This document shows, in pieces, positions 63,321 through 64,000 of a stretch of DNA of 64,000 nucleotides. A model generated the notes under the pieces. It was given only the letters and a program-made list of their open reading frames with translations, did not search any database and had not been told where the DNA came from. A program made the position numbers and the translations under genes. This DNA is from Anaerolineaceae bacterium (GTDB lineage: Bacteria > Chloroflexota > Anaerolineae > Anaerolineales > Anaerolineaceae), in assembly GCA_020845515.1 (NCBI GenBank), contig JADLFQ010000076.1, positions 17,862 to 81,861 on the forward strand, written 5' to 3'. The number at the start of each line of letters is the position of its first letter. Positions within the stretch are counted from its first letter, which is position 1.

Positions 63321-63575
63321 CAGCGTTCGCTGTTGAAATACAGCGTAGGTAATCAGAAAGACGAAGATAGCCGTTGAGAACCTGGAGCGAAGATGCTTGA
63401 CAGGAGAAGTGAAAGGCGGTAAAATAGAGTCCCACTGAAAATGCCTGATCTAGCCAAAAGCGGCAGATCACTAACAAAAGAACACCCATCCCGGGGCCTG
63501 ACGTTCAAGGTAGCGCACAAACAAGGCCGATGTTGCGGACAACCGACAGACATCGGCGAGTTTTATGTCGAAGCC

Positions 63576-63604
63576 TTGACAAACATCGGTAAGGCATGTA
63601 GAAT
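63576..63604 (+). promoter_or_regulatory. rRNA promoter P2
   Basis: TTGACA (63576-63581), a 17-bp spacer and TAGAAT (63599-63604). Same GCCTTGACA context as P1, about 120 bases before the 16S. Confidence 0.78.
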
Positions 63605-63705
63605 CTGGCTTCTGAAATTGGGGTTGCACCTTAACAGCTGAAGAGTGATAGGAAGGAAAAAGATAGTAAAGTGAGCACCATCGATTCTATTTCCGTAAAC
63701 GAAAA

Positions 63706-63719
63706 CACCTGAAAAGGTG
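63706..63719 (+). other. Small hairpin before 16S rRNA
   Basis: CACCT-GAAA-AGGTG, followed by AAAATTTTTT. It sits just before the mature 5' end and may serve rRNA processing rather than termination. Confidence 0.45.
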
Positions 63720-63726
63720 AAAATTT

Positions 63727-64000
<274 letters not shown>

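Larger units (their letters stand above)
63210..63726 (+). other. rRNA operon leader region
   Basis: About 520 bases between the divergent VanW gene and 16S rRNA. It has no gene. It contains two promoters (annotated) with the same GCCTTGACA -35 context and a small hairpin before the 16S. No clear boxA was found by eye. Confidence 0.65.

Overview
The window looks like a chromosomal piece of a Chloroflexota bacterium, most probably class Anaerolineae. This is an inference from gene content (VanW and LytR-CpsA-Psr envelope proteins, a GT-C glycosyltransferase, NMT1-type and branched-chain amino acid ABC transporters, a BNR-repeat relic) and from the 5' end of a 16S rRNA gene at the right edge. 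No search was run. Most of the window is GC-rich, dense single-copy housekeeping and accessory genes. The stretch at about 29.2-36.9 kb is visibly more AT-rich and has broken genes at both borders.

Layout. 0-3.7 kb: a minus-strand, translationally coupled operon of two SPFH-like membrane proteins and a third gene that runs off the left edge. 4.2-9 kb: a membrane-anchored protein; an OsmC gene and an XRE-cupin regulator fused in frame to a NifX-type domain, behind a promoter with two identical inverted-repeat operators; an FTR1 iron permease; and a DUF364-type protein. 9-12.4 kb: an NfeD-stomatin pair, an acetyltransferase, a YkoP-like protein and a DoxX protein ending at a clear terminator. 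12.5-17.4 kb: two MFS exporters, a BNR-repeat pseudogene and a polytopic membrane protein. 17.4-21.7 kb: tRNA-Gly(TCC) with a 67-bp tandem repeat on its 3' end, then an NMT1/THI5-type ABC importer operon led by an IclR-type regulator with a C-terminal flavin-binding split-barrel domain. 21.7-29 kb: alanine racemase, a complete liv operon (K-H-M-G-F order of transcription) and a CBS-ACT regulatory protein.

29.2-36.9 kb is the most unusual part. It is a coupled minus-strand operon of creatininase-family hydrolase, cupin, ECF transporter (S, fused double ATPase, T), acetamidase/formamidase-family hydrolase and a cytosine-deaminase-like amidohydrolase. It is bordered by a decayed short-chain dehydrogenase and a frameshifted, truncated rplT. 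The gene set reads as uptake plus stepwise hydrolysis of a small cyclic or N-acylated nitrogen compound. The substrate cannot be named from sequence.

37-49 kb holds a methyltransferase, MscS channel, GT-C glycosyltransferase, RNB ribonuclease, NnrS-like membrane protein, diguanylate cyclase, dCMP deaminase, RarD-type permease and FGGY kinase. 48.8-53.9 kb is a MacB/HlyD-type efflux system with a permease made of two concatenated FtsX-type halves, plus a lipoprotein. 53.9-59.4 kb has small sensor, acetyltransferase and transglutaminase-like genes, a solitary urocanate hydratase, two tandem paralogous membrane-anchored genes, and a nine-copy 26-bp tandem repeat. 59.4-63.2 kb encodes a LytR-CpsA-Psr protein, a Trm112-type zinc protein and a VanW protein. 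Two tandem rRNA promoters then lead into the 16S rRNA gene, which is cut by the right edge.
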